Of a stretch of DNA of 64,000 bases, positions 29,201-44,200 are shown in pieces. The first letter of the stretch is position 1; each line of letters begins with the position of its first letter. This stretch comes from Mesaphorura yosii. Its lineage: Eukaryota > Arthropoda > Collembola > Poduromorpha > Tullbergiidae. The DNA lies in the NCBI GenBank assembly GCA_009869945.1, contig WIXG01000046.1, positions 62,001 through 126,000 of the forward strand. The letters run 5' to 3'. Made by a program: the position numbers and the translations under genes. The notes under the pieces were generated by a model. That model made no database searches, was not told where the DNA came from, and worked only from the letters and a program-made list of their open reading frames with translations.

Positions 29201-32200
29201 GAAACTCCTCCGTTGACTTTGCTTTATTTAATCCACAACTACAACTGTGTCCGAAGTGCTTTGTTGTGCAGGATCCAAAATTATTAGACAAGGTATTAGG
29301 AAAGGGAAAATTACTGCATACTGCATTGCATTGCCCGTTAGATTCAAACGGAGACTTTGTTTCGTGCTGTTTAATTTCGACAAGTCATTTTCTAATTGAG
29401 GCTGCGACTCGCTCTTTATGTGCTCTGTTTGTCTTGGCATCCAGGCAGCGAGCCCAGGTAGGCTCTAAAGAGTTGTTACTGGAGGGGTGTACATATGCTG
29501 TGTTTTATTACCGTCTCTTTACAACTGCTGCTGCGGCTTCGCGGAGTGGAGTGACTTTCCATTTTCTCAAATGACTCTTTAACTATTTTGCTTGTCTTAA
29601 CTTTCTCCTTTTTCTTGTTGGTTGCACTGTTCTTCTGTGGGCTCAGAGCCCATAGAAGCCTACAATGTTCGGCGTCTGCTCACCAGGGAAAGTGAATAAG
29701 GTACAATTACCTTTTCGTAATTTCGAATGTTTTCCTCCTAAATAGTAGAAGCAGAGACCAAAAAGGATCATTAAGATTGATACAAGACCCTCGTGGAACA
29801 TAATCCAGGCCCGTGCCAACCTGCAAACGCATTTTATGGGTTGCGTCGTGCGGCCAACTTGCACAAATGAAAAGCGCGACCTGAGCGGTGAACAGCACCA
29901 CGAGTGGAGAAAGTTTCGGCACACATTAATCCTTTCGGTCACCATCAGCAACAGCCGTTGACCAACTTTATGTCTCGCATTCTCCTGTTGCCCACTTGAG
30001 TCCTCTGACGTTGAGTTATGTTGCTGAAACCAATAAATTTCCCGGCCAAGAAATTCTTTCGATCAACATTCTGCTTTGTTTAAGACGGAGTGAGACAGAA
30101 AGTGCGGCAGAAAGATTTTGACAAAACAGAAAGCATTCGACAATGTTTCACCCAAGCTTATGACATTTTGTTATTGATGTCTTCTCTTTCCGTGAGCCCA
30201 GACTGCAGCCTGCAGAGGCTGGGCCAGAACATGGCTTGGATTTTATTACGAGTTTCATGTTTCCGTTCCTTGTAGAAAGACAATCTCGGGTCTTGTCTTC
30301 ATCCAAAGGTTCATGTTTTACGTTGCAGTAGAGCCAGGCCATAAAAGAATGTTATTGAAACAAGATTGACGTAAGTGAAACAAACCCCCATCGTTTTATT
30401 TTCTGCACGGTATGAAGTCATAAAATCTGAAACATGCTGCACAGTCGCATAATTTTTTTTGATGAAGTTGCAGATTTCAAATCGAGATTTCATGTTCAAA
30501 TAGTTTAATTTAGTTTAAAGAAGGGAGTATTCAAACCTACAATTAACAAATGTACGGCCGATGGCCACTGTGATTATTGGGTGCATGAAATCTTTCAAGT
30601 GTGAGCTGATATTTTGTTACTGACGGAAATTCCAAGCTCTGACTCCACAGTCTCCGAAATTTAAATAACGAGTGAGACTGAGGTTGAGAGTAACTTTGTA
30701 GGAGAGCCGACTAAAATATGACGTCAAGGTTCGTTAGTTCCAGAAAAATTATTATTACCTTTTGTGACTTACGAGAATGTTCTTGCTGGTGGCTGGTGCA
30801 TGGCTCGATTCAGCCAGGAGCTGGCGTTGCGACTACCAGCAGGACTTGCACCCTTACGGTAGTTGCAATATAATTCAATTATAATGAAATAATTTTCCAG
30901 GGGGAAAACGTGAAAGGCGAGTATTTATGAACATTTGTCGTTCCCATTCAATATGTAATGGAATTGCTGCTGGGGAAAGAGACGGAGATGGAAGCGAAAC
31001 GAGTTATGAAAGTGAAAATGAAGGGTGAATGCGGAATCCAAAATTTCACATGAAAGTAGCGAAACGACGCATTTTGATCAGATATTCTACCTATTCTACG
31101 CTTCCCCGGGACTGGTTCGGCCACCCCGTTACCATTACCATTGATTTGATGGGTGATATCACACTGCATTGACTCCACGTCAATGTTATTTCAGGAGCCT
31201 TCCACATTCTGATAATGGAAGCGAGTCTATACGTTCGGGCTCTTGTAACGGTGGAGAATATCTCACCATTTACGTACGAGTTCCGACTTGTATTATCTTC
31301 GGAAACGAAAAAGCGGAACCATTTGATGATAATCAAACCAAGAAAGGGTGTGCTGGTATTTTGATCAAACGGGTAGCTCTGATGAGAATCTTGCAGAGAT
31401 ATGCACACCGAGAATGGACTGATACGGTGACAAAGAATGCAGTTAGCATACTTCTCTTGAGTTCGTTTGTAAAGTGTTGCTGTAAGTAGGAAACCAGAAC
31501 TTTTGTAAATAGTTTCCTGTCGTTCTGTCGCATACGTTGGACGCATTAAATATTGCTAGTCTTGCAAGCAGTCTATTTAGGAAGTTTCGCTTTTGTAAAA
31601 CGTTCCTTCACTTTGTTTGGGTTTGTCCTAATCGGCGTGGCATGTGAAAAGTTAAATAGTTGATTGTTGACTCCATGTAAGGCAATCTTTGGCCAGGAAA
31701 TCATTAATATTTGCGAAGCCAGGTGTATTCATGAATAAGAAGTAGGCTTCTAATCCTCTGCTTCACCACTAGCAAATTATTTACATGTTCTGGGCACAGG
31801 CCACAGTTCGCCTCTTCAGCTTTTATTTTCTGCTTGGGACTCGAAGCGGACGCTTCTTGGGATCAACCCGGCTCAGATTCTGAGTCAAGGGTCTAATCCC
31901 GACAACACGAGAATGATGCCAAATAATCTATGATACTGCAACTAATAATAATTTAATAAGAAAGTTTTTTTAAACTTATAATTCTGTGCCCGCTGTCGCT
32001 CAGAGGAGGAGTATCTTGGTAATCTGGGTCTTGGTCGGGTCTTTGCTAGTTGTGTTGCGCACTTACTTACTTGAGGCGAGGGTAATGGACATTCTTCTGT
32101 GGGAACGATTACTTTCCTCTCCGCGTCCTAACTTATTCATTCCCACACAGCTTCTTCTTACTTTACACTATATAAAGTTTTATTGGCGCCTGGCAACCTT

Positions 32201-35200
32201 TAGCCATCTCCATTGTGCATTTTTCCTTCTGCCGCCGAGAATGAAGATGTCCTATTTAATAGTACGTTTTCTCGCACTTTCGCCAAAGAGAAAACTCCGA
32301 AAATTGAGAGAAAAAGTACACAGCTTAGAGCTTAGACGGAACAAGAAAGATTCATCGATCCGTCTTATGATGAGATTTCACGGATCTTAATTTCTTTGGG
32401 TTTCTCGGGTAAGCGAAGAGCAGAGAGAAACTCTCTCATTATTTTTTCATTGAGTTTCCCTTTTTGGAAGATAAAAGAGGCAAGGAAGGGAAGAAGCAAA
32501 ATTCTGTTGTCTTTTTCTTCTCGTGCACTTCCTTCGTAGTGTGTCGGCTACAATATGGAATTAGGGGAGAAGATGTTTCAAACTTCATTCAGTATTACGC
32601 AAATGATTTTGCCACGGAGAGATCAGAGCAGGAAAGTGCACCGTCGCTTCTAATATTATATATTGCATCTGCATATTGAATGAATGTCTAGAGTTAAGGT
32701 TTCCTATTACCAGGTTTTACGAATAGCGGGATAAAGTTGTTGCGACTTTCGTGTGTACCGTCTCGCAACAAGACGAGTGCAAATATTGAGAAAGGTGTTG
32801 TTGAAAATGAACCCATAAGCACGTTGTCTTGCGTTGAGTCAAATCATATTTCCTCTTGTCTTGGTCCTGCTTTGCGAAGGACAGTCTATTTGAAGAGTTT
32901 ATGGCTTTTGCCGTGTTGCGGAGAGTGCAATCAGAACATCCTTCCCAATACGAAGTGTTGTCTCGCGTTTGTCAGCTTGTAGCAAAATGTACAAGCAGAA
33001 GAATACTGTACCAGTCATCTCCACCTCTTTCGCATGCCCTCAATTGCGTGCGCGTGTAATCGACGTGGGTATCGCGGCCTGACATGACAGTCAGGCAGTC
33101 AAAGATGACTCGATTCCTCCCATCAAGACAAGCTAACAGGGGAAAGTCATGCAAAGTTTATAAGACCCATCTTCTTCCCCACTGCAAAGTCTTCCTTCAT
33201 TTCAGACGTTTACTCTTGCTCAAAGTCATATAAAATTTATTGCGTCTTGTGCAACAAGGGAGACGGAAGGGAAGAGAAATTACTCCTGTCAGGTGAGGGG
33301 AAGCGGCCACGTCGCAAATTGCATGTCTACTTTGGAAGTCAGAAAGTAAAATTACTATTGTGGCTTCAGAGAAGTCAGAAAGATAAAAATGGGCTTGATT
33401 GACAATTGATGAGAGGTTGGATATATTTCGAGTGGTTGCGATAATAAATTAACATTTTCCAGGCATAATGAAAATTTTAGCGAGAATAAAACCGGTGGAG
33501 AGCTGATTAAATCTGCATAAGCGCCCTGAAGAGGAAGATAGTGTAAGTACTCGCGTCTCGCTAGAGAATGCGGAATATTTCAAAGAGTATCGCACAACAT
33601 TACTCCGCCTGTATCGCCTGGGAGGAAATGCGAGGGAATGATTAAATTAGAGTTTCGAAGTGAAAATAAGTCCCTGTAACATGATTATTAAGTAATTTCC
33701 TTGCGGACCGTCATCATCGTTGTCTGGTATTCCCATATCATTCCCGAAACTGTCCTTGTGTGAAAAAGAACTGCAAAATGTTCTAGGAAAATAAAAACGA
33801 GCCGGAGGCTTCACAGGAAAAGTCGCATCTCTACCCATTTTACTTTCTCCGGTGTTCGAAGTGCGTATGAAGAAAATTTCATTTTGTCTGCGAGAGGAAG
33901 AGAAAGTGGACGAGGAAACTTGCTCTAAATTGTGTATCTCTACGGTGTTATGCCCAAACTAATGCCTGGCATTACATTAATATGAATACATGGTTGTGTG
34001 TGGGGCCAAAGCATAAAAGAGAGTTGGTCTGTTCTGATGCTTCGTTTTATTTCCTGCCTGAGTTCAGAAGATAAGTCCGAGGAATATTCCTTTGATTGTT
34101 ATTATTCCATAACAAGAATTGAAATTGCTCTAAATATTTCTCTGCGTTCTCTTCATTGACCCAACGGAGCAGCGGAGAAAGACCAAGATAGCGTCCGTAA
34201 CTCGATTGCACAAAGGCACAATGGTTTTGCTGTAATCATATTCTTCCTCCACTGTGTAATGAAATGATTGATTTCCCATTCTGGCTAGGTGGTCGCAATC
34301 ATTTCCCCTTTGATAGAATTGCGCCACCTTTTTCTCTTCATTCTTGGTATGCAGCTCTTGTCTCTTGCGCTTCAATTCCTGCCATTTCGTTCGTCCAGCC
34401 CGACAACAAACGCGGTCGGTCATTATTTTTGGATGGATGGATAGAAACAGAAATCAATGTCCTTCAGTTCGGAGACAATTATCGTAGTAATGACTCGGTA
34501 AATTAGTGATGGGCTCGTGGCTGCGTGCCATTACATCAAATAAATATTTGATCATTGCTTTTATTTCTGGACCTAGTCAGTCATTCTATTGATTCAGTTT
34601 TACGGCACAGTATTTTCGCTCTGAAATTTATGCTCGTAAACATTTACGTGCTCAAATTGAGCATATTTTCTTCACGAAAGAGCAAAGGTTACGATGCTGA
34701 TGCGTCGCAATATTGCAAGGTACATGGCTATACAATATTAAGGGAGGAAGGAATTGAAATGTCAGCTTTCCTTGTAAGTCATGGTCTTATACTTATTTCC
34801 CATTATTTTCTAAATTGAGATACAAAATCTCTTACATCACAATTGCCATCACGGCTTGACATTTTATGTTTTTGACTTCCCCTTTTTTGCCTCGTGCCTC
34901 CACTCGCAGTAATTCAATTCAATTGGCAGAATGCTATGGATTCTTGGATTCTGGCCCCGACTTGACTTCCCAGAATTGGCTTATGGCTTATCTGATGCTT
35001 GAGCTGATCTGTATTATGGCTCTCCTCCAGGCCGCCATTGGCGCCGCGTAGCTACACTGGTGACAAGATCATTAAGAATAATGCACTCTCATTTGCATTT
35101 AGTTTGAATTAGCCCATCTAATGAAAATGGTTGGCTTCCAGTTTGTTAGTCACGAGTAATATGTGATACCAAAACGGTCTATCTGTTGCTTAGTCTGAAA

Positions 35201-37341
35201 ATTCCGTGAACGACCATTGCTGATATCTTCCGCGCTGTGATCCGCTCCGCAATGAAACCACCGCTCCTGCGGCTGATGTACGTTCTGCTCATGTGGTTTG
35301 AAGTGTGCGCGTAATGGCAACAATAAACATTACTGTTGTGGTCATACTCTGCTGGAGGTTGAGCAACGCCTGCTCGATAGATGTATTTGTCGGGCTTCGT
35401 GTGGTGTTCGTACAAGCAAATGAATAATACAAGAGATAAAATTGGCTCATTGGCAAACAGAATTGCTGAGATGAGAGGAATACTAAATTTTCATTCCCAC
35501 TCAGTGCGCAAGCAGTAGGAAGTTGTGTTTAACGGTTCGTCCATGAGTTACTAGCTTAATTTGCTAGTGTATAAGAGGCAGACTCTGGTTGGTCGCCAGT
35601 CACTACGTAAAGTTGCGTATCTTTCTAATTAAACGTCCCGTAACTTGTGATATATTTACGTGGCGGAGCCCACAGCAAGCTTCTTGGTTCTGAATGAGGA
35701 GGATGTTCGAGACAGAGTGGAAGAGCACCGTGAATTTATTTTGCAAATTATTCAAAGTGAAAGTAGGACACTGATGATCATAATAGCGCAGTGGTTGGAC
35801 TCGAAATCTAATTAAAAATGAAAGACTACCTCTTACAACTAGGGGCAAGACAACTTTCCTCATGAAAGCAAGCCGAAAGACGAAGAGGAAGGAAATTAAT
35901 TGGAAAAGTAACAAAAATACAAAAATGCAAACAGTAATTTATTGTAATCTCACTCTTGCTCCATGTGGAAGTCTTAAACACAAACCGATGGCTTGAGTAA
36001 GCTAGAATTAAACTCACAGGGTGGCAGATTGCTGGCTGAGCGATGCAGACTAGCGAGCTCTCAAGACAAATACGAGTTGTACTGTAATTGTGTAAATTGT
36101 TCATTCATGGTTAGTTGTAGTTCCTTTTAAGAGAAGCAAAATCTTTGTTCCATGAAATGATCTTCAAAAGTATTATTTTACCAGGCGGCACTTGTGTTCC
36201 TCCTCTTCTTCCTGTAATGTAATATTTTATTCTATTTTATGCAAATGCAAAAGAGAGACCATCACCGAGAAAGTGTTTTTGGAGGTTGTAATGAGAAGAA
36301 AGTAGTCCGCTGTGTGCAGGGCAGGGTCGTGTGTGCAGCAATTTACAAGATGTGTGACTTTCCATTTCCATGCACCTACTCGTGCTCAGCCTAACTTAAT
36401 TCCGCATTATGAGTAAATTCTAAAATATGACTCGAGCAGTGCAGCGACTGCCATGCTCCCGTGTAAACTTGATGTATATGAATGGGTTCGGCTGAAATCT
36501 AATATTGCAGTACCCGAAAAGTCATCTTCACGCATTTTGATATTCTCTCAGCGGATCCACACACAACGTCACTTGCAGTGCAGTGCAGGAATTTTATGAG
36601 TTCAAATGTCCTCGAATAACAAGGGACCATGGAACGAGAGTCGGGAGGCGAGAAAGGTTTAGAAATGTTAAAAATGTCGAGGTATCAATTTTCAATGAAG
36701 TCAAAAAATTTTTTATACTCGGCTACGCCGCGCACAGCGCTTCTAGTTTATTATGAATATACCCTCCGAGACACTGAGAAATATGAACGAGGGTCTGAGT
36801 GCGAAGAAAGTGTCTTATGTATCAAAGAAAATATGAGAAAGGATCTCATTTATTTGATTTGGTCTGAAACAGGATTGAATAAATGCGAGAAATTTGTTCG
36901 ATTCACCCGAGTTGAAGGTCTGAACTGAACTCTTTCTTAAGAAGGAAAAATTACTCAAGTACTTCCGCGTTAATTTCAAGTCATGATGCACTTCTCTCGA
37001 GATGTAAGTTTATGGCCATTTCCAAATACTGGCTGGTGATGAGGTTGTTAGCATCTGGCATCAGAAGTGAAGGTTGCGTTGGGGTTAGTTAATGGATTAT
37101 TAGTGCAATGAGCCAAATCTAGAGAAAGTTTTCTGTGCGTGAATCTGAGTGGTTTCATTTTCATTCAATGTTTGATGGTCAGATATAAATGATGGATCAG
37201 TTCAGAATGCGTGAAATTTCTGGCTGCACCTTACATACTAATGCGTCTTCTTTCATTATGCCTAAAGTTGGACCGGGAAGGAAACGCGGAAACTTCGCTC
37301 CTTCGGCCAGACAAGTTCCAACATTGGGAGAGGAAAGTTAC

Positions 37342-37720
37342 CATTTCGCAGGTTGAGATGATAGTTTTGAAAGAGAAAAAGTTTTTCTCCAGATTTGAAG
37401 TTGAAGTTTAACTTTACGTCGATTCGCGCTCTGTTCCTTCTCTGTATGCAAAGATTGACTCTTCAGTCGGATTGACTTTGATTCCGGCTCTCTATTCTCG
37501 CTCTCGCCGCGCCTGAATTTCTTTCCCGGCGTTTCATTTTTATATTCAGGAGTCAAACCCAATTCTTTCAAAGTATCGAAAGCAGGTTCTTTTGGCTCCC
37601 AGGGCTTCACTTCCAATTGACTGATTCTTGCTTGAGTTTGACTTTCGCAAAAAGCGTCTGTACTCAAAAGCTCTAAAAATTCATTGAACGTCTGATATTG
37701 CCCTTGCGCCTTGGAGCTCA
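37342..37720 (-). CDS. Possible minus-strand exon or retro-fragment of unknown function
   Basis: On the minus strand, CTAACCTTCAG is followed by an open frame of about 126 codons whose end carries a donor-like ATG|GTAACT; the frame stops at 37338-37340. The composition looks more protein-like than the neighbouring frames: polar and charged, with FNEFLELLSTDAFCE, WEPKEPAFDTLKELGLTPEY and a Glu/Arg/Lys/Ser-rich second half. A CTAAC branchpoint-like word lies just before the acceptor, but the pyrimidine tract is weak. There is no in-frame ATG near its start, so it would be an internal exon or a decayed fragment of an inserted gene or element. I do not recognise a family. Confidence 0.25.
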
Positions 37721-40700
37721 CTGAAGGTTAGTCGAGTCTCAACGGGCCAAATGAGTTTTCATTGTTTATTTTTAATTGTATTGGCAAATTGCTCAATTAA
37801 GATCATGAAGGCGGGGTTTTTATTCAGGAAACCATCCATAAACTATAAACCATCTACCAACGTGATTCCACGGGCAATTTACTCATTCATTGGATTCAAA
37901 TACAAAGGAACAGAATGAGTCAATATAATCCCATCATCAAAATTCAGCGCTGTGTCTCAGGACCACTTAACCGTGTCGTAAGGTCGCCCAAATCCAGCCG
38001 CGAAATTATCTTCCAGAAAGTTTCAGACTGAGAAGAATAGAAATGTGATTATTAAGCAAGTCATTCAGAAAGTGGAGCAGCGCGTCAAAGATATTGCCCC
38101 ATCGCATTACTCTACATACTGACGATTATGGTCATTGTCAAAATGGTGCACTGTATGGACAAACTTTATCACCCATTCAGTAGCATAATTCTTTCCCGTT
38201 CTGTTAGTTATTCAGTGTTATTGTTCCACTTCCTCCCTAATGGTGAGTTTCGGCGTGTGACATGATTTTGCTCTTTAAGCATGGCGTATAAATGTTTAGT
38301 CACATTCCCGACTCTTGGCGCAGGTGCCCACAGTAAAATTACGTGTTAGAGAATAGAATGAATGTGAAAATTCATATTTCGGCCTCAAATCCAATGAGAA
38401 TGATGAGTGGTCGCCGATAAGTTCCAACTCCGGTCCAAAAGAAAACACATGTTCTCTTTTATTTCTATTGTAGAACGATTGGATTGAATTCAAATGGTGT
38501 TTAAGGAATGAAATGATTTGTTACTACATTTGAATGAAAGATTCTACAACATTAAACACGATTTTCTTTGTACCAAGATAGCATTGTGGGCATATCTTTA
38601 AACTATTGAAATATTTGGAATCACTTCTTTTGTGTGTATGTTTAAATCTTTGAATCGGTTTCATTGTTGGTTAACCAGTACCATGGTGGATGTGGAATGG
38701 ATTGCTTTCATAACGCGAAAGTGATGTGATGTACAATGAAAACATCTGGAAAGGGTCTTTGAATAATGGCGAAGAATTTAGGTAAACTGTGGAGCGTACG
38801 ACAGTTTAGGTGAGGTTTGATATCTTGCAATGGGAAGGAAGACCATTTTCGTTAGTTCCATGGTATGCACCTTTTTAGCTTGGACAGGTTGTCAGACTGT
38901 GACTTAAAATTTTTCTTAGCAAGAATGAAATCCAAGCTATTGAAATTACTTTCCAAGGAATTTAATTCATCGCAAAGTGACTTGCAATTGACTGTTGGCT
39001 CGGCCGTCGCCTTTGTTTGAAAAGTGTTGCCAGCAAAAGTAAAGTAAGGAAAGTAAGCATAAGCTTGATGTCTAGCAAGCCTGCGCTGAACACGTAATGC
39101 ACTTTAGGAATTATCAAACTTTGAACTCGCGCTAATGGGTTTGTTTCGCTAGTATTCTGAGAAAAATAATCGAAACTGGCACTACAATGATCAAAAGGAA
39201 GACGAGTTGAAGTAGTTGAAGTATTGCATTGCTATCCAGTCTAGCTCCAGGAACAGAGCAGGAAGCAGTAAAGCTGCTGCCGAGAGTGAGGTGCTTGAGT
39301 CGTCAATGGCAGCCTCCCGCATTCAGAGTTCATAGGATAAGAGGTAATGAGATTAAGCTATTAACCCCCATCTCGGCCTAGCTCGCTTTCCATGAAAATC
39401 TCCCTTCAATTTCAATTAGGACAAAACTTTTTCTCTCAACTTGGGACTTTATTCTACGCGCAACTACCGTCAACTGCCAATACATCCCGATTTAGCGCCA
39501 TGTACACTACTATTTAAAGACGATACGAATGGCATTAACCAAAACAGAACAGCGTTTGTCACTTGAGTGAGGAATGGAATGGTGGACATTTGAGTTCAGC
39601 TAAATATATAGACTACGCGTGGGAGTATTTAACGAGGCAGTTTGCAGTGCACATGCACATGGAGTTTAATGAACATCCATTGCCAGTGCTTAAGAGGCAC
39701 AGGAATTGATGGCGATGATAGATCAGAAAACCAATGGACAAACTTTTTCTCTGTTCTCTAACGTAATTAAGCAAGCGTGATGCCTTCTCTTCTTTCGTAG
39801 GATATGCGAATATTTTTGCGTCTTCAAGTTGACACAGGCACGAGGAGAAAGAAATAAGATTATGCACAAGATCTGGAAGCCAGCCATTCATGGCGAGCGA
39901 GCACTGTGAAATTGAGATGAGAAATTCATACATTAAAGTACAGCAGAGCCGACTCGATCTTCTTACTTGCCTCTCTCGTGTTCTTGAAATTGTGTGATAT
40001 TGTTTAGCACTGCCACGAATTTCTCTCACAGCACCGATGTCTTGATAAACTTTGTATGTAAATCAGTGTTAAGAACTGCATAGTCGGAGTTCGGAAGAGG
40101 ATGAACTTTAATCTTGGTTCAACTTTCTCCCATTTTCTTTGCGTTTGCAGTAACTCATAAACATGATATAGTGCGAGATTTTATTCCGACTCCATTTCCT
40201 GTTCATTTCCTCGTACCCCTTCTCCATGCGCATAGTTTGCCGCGCCGCTTTAAAGTGGCTCACAATGAAAAGTGCTGTACGAAGATATATCAGCTTCTAA
40301 TTACCATCATCTGCGAGGATGATGTTGCCGTAATTTTCGGATTACGGTTCACGCCTTTTCTTTTATTTCCCTCTTGCTCGAGACAGACCATTAAGGATGC
40401 ATTACGTGCAAACATATTACGGCTATAAAAAAGCAATTACCAGAATATGACAGACTCACAGCGAACACAGAGCGTCTACATTTCATGTACACATTCTTTG
40501 TGCATTAAAACAACTGTCTGCCTGGCCAGCCGCTGCATGTAGTGCACGAAACTTTGAGCTTTTGCAAGCATATAGCGCAGAACTGAATAGCTGAAAAGTG
40601 GCATTTGCATGATCCTATGTTTGTTGCACTGATATGGCAAAAAGGGTAATAAGCACGCTTGAAGTCAAACCGAGATTGTTAGTTGCAGTTCTCAATTGAT

Positions 40701-41199
40701 TCTAAGCGATTTCTTGCGTTTACGAAAAACCATTACAGAACTGTTGACGCAAAACAAACCCCTTCTCTCCTGAACTCTTGTAGCATTGACTGTGCCCAGT
40801 TTCCAGAGCTAACCAGGGCATGAAAGCTAATAACAGCCCAGACAATTAGTTTATGAACATGATTCAGTCACAAAACATTTATATTTGATATTAGCGTTGT
40901 GCATGCAATGCGGCACTTTCGATAGCCGACCCGGAATCGTAGTAAGGAGTGAAGATGAGAGCCGATGCTAACTAATGCTTTGCCCGCGGAGTCACGGAAG
41001 TATTTGATGTTTTGACAGTTGATAAATCGACTTCAAATTATGAGAAACGAGCCAGTCGACTGAAATGGGTGAGATGACAAAATTTGTTTGAGGATATCCA
41101 ATGAACAATGGAATTCTTGTGAGGTAAATTAGCTGACTTTTCCACTACGTAATCACTCAAGATTATATCACGTATGACAGCGAGATAGTATTTGAATGA

Positions 41200-41290
41200 A
41201 AGGGACGAACCCGGACCAGGCTCGAATCTCGGCCACTTCAACTGCATCCTGTCGCTTTGAAGTCTGGTGTAATCAATATTACTTGAGTAC
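41200..41290 (-). repeat. Possible tRNA-derived SINE remnant
   Basis: On the minus strand GTGGCCGAGATTCGAG is followed by CTGGTCCGGGTTCGTCCC, reminiscent of a tRNA variable-region/T-arm with a degenerate B-box (41203-41213). No full cloverleaf is visible. The call rests on word similarity only. Confidence 0.2.
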
Positions 41291-44200
41291 TTGTCAAGTA
41301 ATGATGACAATCGAATATGTCATGGTCATGGTCTTGACTTGTCCATGGTCTTAAAGAGAGGGAGCGAATTCAAGTATAACAACCGCCTTGATTGTGGTAA
41401 ATCCATTGACTTACTTAAATACTATCTGTGTAGTATGGCCAACTTATTCGTAGTGAGAAATTGAGAGAGATTCGAGTTGAGATTTGTGTGTCATCTTCAT
41501 GTATAGGAATTCTGTTGAAATAAATTGATTTTTCACGAAGGCAGAAAATATGATTCTACTGACACTTTGAATTGATGCCGTGCTTCCTTCCTGTGTCCCA
41601 GAAGGTGTATTATCTGCAGAATCCACAAAGGTAAAGAATTCGCGTCGCAAATATTTGACTCGCTTAAACTGAAACTCAAACACAAGTAAAGATATGCGTT
41701 TGAGAAATGTCTGATTTTGTGTGGACACGAAGCAATCGGAAACGTGTGCCTTACACTCCAATAGCAGACATCGCTGTGGCTCAGGCGTTTCAGTTTCCTC
41801 AAGTCTGTCTTGTTTGCAGTTAATTACTGAAATTTACAGCCCACTTAACTCATCAGGACTGAGGAATCAGGTGTCCCAATTTAGTAAAGAGGTTTAAATG
41901 AGAGGCATGCGAAGAGACTAAATTAGCATCACTGAATTCTTTGACTATCGTATTCCAAAAGCAAACGAGAAGAAACATCATCATAAAATGCGAGAACATG
42001 AACGTGGTGAGGAAGTTGTTAAAATGTAGCTTGTACTTAAACTTGCAATAAAACTATTTATGAAGTGTGAAGGAGTTGTGGTTTGGGGCTTTGGAATTGA
42101 CAGCGGGGCGAGACTGCGTACTCAGGCCAGACACACGTTTTCAGGCGAGCGAGTGAGGCAGGTGATAAAATTGCTGCACATAATCTTCTCCCCAAACGCA
42201 TGCTCCAAGTCTGGTTCCTGGGCATTCGTTTGCTCAAGCAGCACATGAACACTCGTTTCAGCCGTCAAATAATTTAAGCAGAAGCTCAGTCGGGAATGGA
42301 GCGACAAGATAACAAAGATTCAAAAATCGATTTTCGCAACTCCAGTTCGTTCAGGTTTACAACGCACGCAAAAAGTAATCATTTTCCTCGCATAATGTTA
42401 ACGAATTCGAGTTTTTACGATTTTCACGGTTGAAGCATATCCTCAGGGTGCGTATAAATAATTACGGTGTTGAGTCTGCTGCTGCCGCTCACCAACAACA
42501 TGCGATTTCATTTCAAATGTTCAGGAATTATTGTCTACGTTTGTCAACATTTTTTCATCAGAATACGCTCCAGTGCTTGTTAGCTTTTGTAAATTACTAA
42601 TTTTGTCACTTACAAGTCTAGAAGTATAGTTGACAGCGACTGAATTTCCATTCCGCATCGTTTCCTCCAAGGCTTCAAAAATAATGATTTCTGAATTTAC
42701 GCGTTTCTTCTCCAATCCTTCTCGGCAGACAAAGGCGGACTGAATTTTGATGAAGTAAATAATTGCTGATTAAGCCTGCCACCACCTCGAAAGTGGGTTT
42801 GAATTTGATATGTGTCTGGACAGTTCTTTAATGAATCCAGTTTCTTGTGCACACACCTCTGGCCAAACGTTGACTTTGAGTGACTGGACCATACAAAGGT
42901 TACAATTTTGATTAATGGGTGGGACCCTCGTAGACATATGAAGTCAGAACACTGATAAGTCTGTTAGAGAATGTTGATGAGGGCGTTTGACTGGGACACA
43001 CTGAAGATGATCGCAAGACACATACGCTTGGCCTGGCTTGGTTGGCCGAAATCCTTCCGCGTTAAATGAAAATGTAAGATTCCTGCCAAAGGCTGGGCAC
43101 TCCTTTTGTTATTCTGCGCTGGCATTGTTGTTTCCTGCCTCCTCTATCTGCCTTCTCCACTCATTATTTTTACCCGTAAATAAATCCCTTAATTAAAAGA
43201 AACTTTGAAACGCACTCCTCGCTTCAGAAAGGTAATTTCTTCATCTTCTATTTTCTTGAACCATTTCTCATCCCCGCTTGAGATGAAGGCTGAGTACGGC
43301 ATTGAATGCCAGATGTCCAGACACCACTTTAGGCGTTGATGAGTTCATACTTCATGCTTGCCCGTACCACTTATCTGAAATGGCTGAGCGTGTTTATTAC
43401 CGTGTGTTATAAAATTGGAAAGGTCATCGAAGCCAGTTTGAAATAAATTGTAAACCGCTGCTCAGAGAGGTAATAGGAAATCGGAATAATAATGACGATG
43501 AAAGGAAAAGCGAATGAAGTAAACAACACATGGCAACAAAATCTAGGCTATTTCATCCTTTCTTCAAAGCATCTGACTCCGTTGAGCTGAAACGCAGGAC
43601 GCAATTCTAATTACTATTGTGAGACATCGAGAAAATCGTAGCCAGAAACGCAGGTTTGGCAAGTTGAATCTGAATCTTGAATGACAAGTTTCGTGACGAC
43701 GGAACAAGTCAATTGAAGCATCTATCCAGGCATCATTCATTTCTTCATTGTGCAGAATATGTAATTTGATGGTTCAAGGTGCGTGAACAACAATACATTA
43801 CGCAATCCAAATATTATTGTTGAGCTCCCAATGCAACAGACTGCATTCCTCCTCTCAACTCCCACATGAGCGTCTGAACGCGGACAGTGCGAGTTGTGCT
43901 GAGACGAGTCTCTAAAAAGCAAGCGGACACGGGAAAGGAAAGCCTGCAGGAGAAAAACTTTGTGTTCGGTGTTTGTAGCGAGTGTTTTGCTCACTTCACA
44001 CAGGCTGTAATCCCCTCGCACGTTCACTTCATCCACTGCGCTGCAATGAATTGAATTCTGAAAACCAAATGCCAAACTTCCTTTATACTCTTGACTGCCT
44101 GCCTCTGCTTCCCCTTGCTGGAAGTACAACAAAGTGCGTGTGGTTCTCTGCTAGCCTGATGTCTGATACAGGCAACATAATAACACTAGGCTTTCCTTTA

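Noticed and set aside
31091..31546. 151-codon minus-strand open frame, the longest in the window
   Set aside because: Composition looks random, no domain is visible, and plus-strand frames overlap it.
31840..31915. B-box-like GGGTCTAATCCC with nearby tRNA-like words
   Set aside because: No tRNA fold and no matching A-box. The local hairpin has only a three-base loop.
36629..36928. 99-codon plus-strand frame with a good ATG context
   Set aside because: Lys/Glu-rich but unrecognised, with no supporting promoter, splice or homology signal. Kept out of the feature list.
39613..40029. 138-codon minus-strand open frame
   Set aside because: No family recognised and no convincing start or splice context. 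Length is within chance for a window this size.
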